Source: Oleispirillum naphthae
GTDB taxonomy: Bacteria > Pseudomonadota > Alphaproteobacteria > Rhodospirillales > Rhodospirillaceae
Assembly: GCA_027864655.1 (NCBI GenBank)
Contig: JAQAZG010000006.1
Location: 1-64,000 of the forward strand
Length of the DNA stretch: 64,000 nucleotides
Reading direction: 5' to 3'
Below the pieces are notes generated by a model, which was not told where the DNA came from, searched no databases, and was given only the letters and a program-made list of their open reading frames with translations. Position 1 is the stretch's first letter. Each line of letters starts with the position of its first letter. Shown here piece by piece: positions 62,177 through 64,000 of the stretch. The translations under genes were made by a program, and so were the position numbers.

Positions 62177-64000
62177 TCACTCCGCGGGCGGCGGCGTGAC
62201 CTCGCCGTCGGGCAGAGCGGCCGGAGCCTCGCCCGGAACCGCCTCGCGGTCGCGCTCCGCGGCGAGGCGGCGCAGGCGGCTCATCACCGCACCGGTGCCC
62301 GCCGGGATGAGGCGGCCGACGATGACGTTCTCCTTCAGGCCGATCAGGCTGTCCACCTTGCCCGCCACCGCGGCCTCGGTGAGCACCCGCGTCGTCTCCT
62401 GGAAGGAGGCGGCGGAGATGAAGGAGTGGGTCTGCAGCGACGCCTTGGTGATGCCCTGCAGCACCGGCTTGGCGGTCGCCGGGCGGCCGCCTTCCTTCTC
62501 GGTGCGCTCGTTCTCCGCCTTGTAGTCGAAGCGGTCCACCAGCTCTCCGGCGAGGAAGGTGGTGTCGCCGGGCTCGGTGACCTCCACCTTCTGCAACATC
62601 TGGCGGGAGATCACCTCGATGTGCTTGTCGTTGATCTTCACGCCCTGGAGACGGTAGACGTCCTGGATTTCCTTGATCAGGTAGTTGGCCAGGGCCTCGA
62701 CGCCCAGCACCTGCAGGATGTCGTGCGGCACCGGGTTGCCGTCCATCAGGGCGTCGCCCTTGCGGACGTAGTCGCCCTCCTGCACCGTCACGTGCTTGCC
62801 CTTGGGGATCAGGTATTCCACCGGATCGCCCTCTTCCGGCACCACCAGGAGGCGGCGCTTGTTCTTGTAGTCCTTGCCGAATTCGACGCGGCCCTCGAGG
62901 TCCGAGATGATCGCGTAGTCCTTCGGCTTGCGGGCTTCGAACAGTTCCGCGACGCGCGGCAGACCGCCGGTGATGTCGCGGGTCTTGGACCCTTCGCGCG
63001 GGATACGCGCCAGCACGTCGCCGGCGTAGACCTTCTGGCCGTTCTCCACCGAGAGGATGGAGTCCGCGGAGAGGAAGTAGCGCGCCTCCTGCCCGTTGGC
63101 CAGGGTGAGCGTGTTGCCCGCCTCGTCCTTGAGCGCGATGCGCGGCTTCAGCTCCGCACCCTTGGACTGCTGCTTGAAGTCCACCACGACGCGGCTGGTC
63201 ATGCCGGTGGCGTCGTCCATCACCTCCTTCATCGAGGTGCCCTCGATGAGGTCGGAGTAGCTGGCGATGCCTTCGCGCTCGGTGACGATCGGCATGGTGT
63301 AGGGGTCCCACTCGGCGAGCTTCTGGGCCTTTTCCACCGCCACGCCGTCCTCGACCAGGAGCTTCGCGCCGTAGGGCACGCGGTAACGCGCGCGCTCGCG
63401 GCCCGTCGGGCCGAGAAGCGCGAGTTCCGTGTTGCGGCCCATCACCACCTTCACCCCTTCCGAGTTGGCGACGACGCTGTAGTTCTCGATCTTCACCGTC
63501 GCCTCGTAGGGCGCCTCGATCGCCGAGACCTCGGCGCCGCGCTGCGCCGCGCCGCCGATGTGGAAGGTGCGCATGGTGAGCTGGGTGCCCGGCTCGCCGA
63601 TCGACTGCGCGGCGATGACGCCCACCGCCTCGCCGAGGTTCACCGGCGTGCCGCGCGCCAGGTCGCGTCCGTAGCACTTGCCGCAGATGCCCACCTCGGT
63701 CTCGCAGGTGAGCACCGAGCGGATGCGCACCATCTCGACCCCGGCGGCCTCGATCGCCACGACGTCCTTCTCGTCGATCAGTTCGCCCTTCTTCACCAGC
63801 ACGCTGTCATCGACCGGGCTGAGCACGTCTTCGAGCGCGGTGCGGCCGAGGATGCGGTCGCCGAGCGAGGCGACCATGTTGCCGCCCTCGATCACCGCGG
63901 TGGCCATCAGGCCGCGTTCGGTGCCGCAGTCCTCCTCGGTGATGATCGCGTCCTGCGCCACGTCCACCAGGCGGCGGGTCAGGTAGCCCGAGTTCGCGGT
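62177..64000 (-). CDS. rpoC: DNA-directed RNA polymerase beta' subunit, C-terminal part
   Basis: The last 607 residues of the ~1,400-residue beta' subunit; the gene runs off the window end in frame. At the edge it reads [17 protein letters not shown], then EDCGTERG and [19 protein letters not shown], which hold the second zinc-site cysteines. The trigger-loop neighbourhood [20 protein letters not shown], then [11 protein letters not shown], is intact. The C-terminal jaw and the [18 protein letters not shown] segment are also present, with a Pro/Glu-rich tail. It is followed by an intrinsic terminator. Confidence 0.97.
   Translation of the reverse strand, partial: TANSGYLTRRLVDVAQDAIITEEDCGTERGLMATAVIEGGNMVASLGDRILGRTALEDVLSPVDDSVLVKKGELIDEKDVVAIEAAGVEMVRIRSVLTCETEVGICGKCYGRDLARGTPVNLGEAVGVIAAQSIGEPGTQLTMRTFHIGGAAQRGAEVSAIEAPYEATVKIENYSVVANSEGVKVVMGRNTELALLGPTGRERARYRVPYGAKLLVEDGVAVEKAQKLAEWDPYTMPIVTEREGIASYSDLIEGTSMKEVMDDATGMTSRVVVDFKQQSKGAELKPRIALKDEAGNTLTLANGQEARYFLSADSILSVENGQKVYAGDVLARIPREGSKTRDITGGLPRVAELFEARKPKDYAIISDLEGRVEFGKDYKNKRRLLVVPEEGDPVEYLIPKGKHVTVQEGDYVRKGDALMDGNPVPHDILQVLGVEALANYLIKEIQDVYRLQGVKINDKHIEVISRQMLQKVEVTEPGDTTFLAGELVDRFDYKAENERTEKEGGRPATAKPVLQGITKASLQTHSFISAASFQETTRVLTEAAVAGKVDSLIGLKENVIVGRLIPAGTGAVMSRLRRLAAERDREAVPGEAPAALPDGEVTPPPAE

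Overview
The window is a high-GC chromosomal segment from an alphaproteobacterium, most likely of the Rhodospirillales type. Markers for this are a MipZ division-site ATPase, an ATP12 F1-assembly chaperone, the ClpS-ClpA pair, and a ribosomal-protein cluster with adk after secY and no rpsD between rpsK and rpoA. A family of composite palindromic intergenic repeats also fits. No rRNA, CRISPR array, prophage or transposase gene was found. A glycyl-radical enzyme with its activase suggests at least part-time anaerobic life.

Bases 1-23,500 are mostly housekeeping and accessory metabolism: the end of a chemoreceptor, glycerate 2-kinase, a LOG-family hydrolase, a Sel1-repeat protein, clpS-clpA, a lipoprotein, a D-Ala-D-Ala carboxypeptidase with a SPOR domain, and a periplasmic binding protein. 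A sugar-nucleotide block follows (phosphohexomutase, ugd, galU), then mipZ, an AEC permease, a VUT/YhhQ transporter, a GH114-like secreted protein, a degenerate acyl-CoA-ligase-like protein, cobC, a 482-residue protein of unknown function, a C_GCAxxG_C_C protein and mgtE.

Bases 23,600-41,700 hold tRNA-Leu(GAG), lipB, a small Ala/Pro/Lys-rich protein, purU, acyP, a soluble chemoreceptor with tandem duplicated PAS domains, and a glycyl-radical enzyme/activase operon. The most distinctive part is 31,519-33,758, a lower-GC toxin-antitoxin island. It encodes a TumE-like toxin overlapping a winged-HTH protein fused to an ImmA/IrrE-like domain whose HExxH motif is destroyed. The island sits in the middle of one copy of the dispersed repeat, whose two halves remain as flanks. 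After it come atp12, an AsmA protein, a HAD phosphatase, a divergent DASS anion symporter, rluC and rarA.

Bases 41,900-64,000 hold a DegP-like protease and then, all on the minus strand, the ribosomal super-cluster: rpoC (3' part), rpsL-rpsG-fusA-tuf, S10 operon, spc operon, secY-adk and the alpha operon through rplQ. Well-formed sigma-70-type promoters lie before rpsL (TTGACG-17-TATAGT) and before rpsM (TTGACT-16-TATAAT). A strong intrinsic terminator lies between rplO and secY, so the cluster appears to be divided into separately controlled units.
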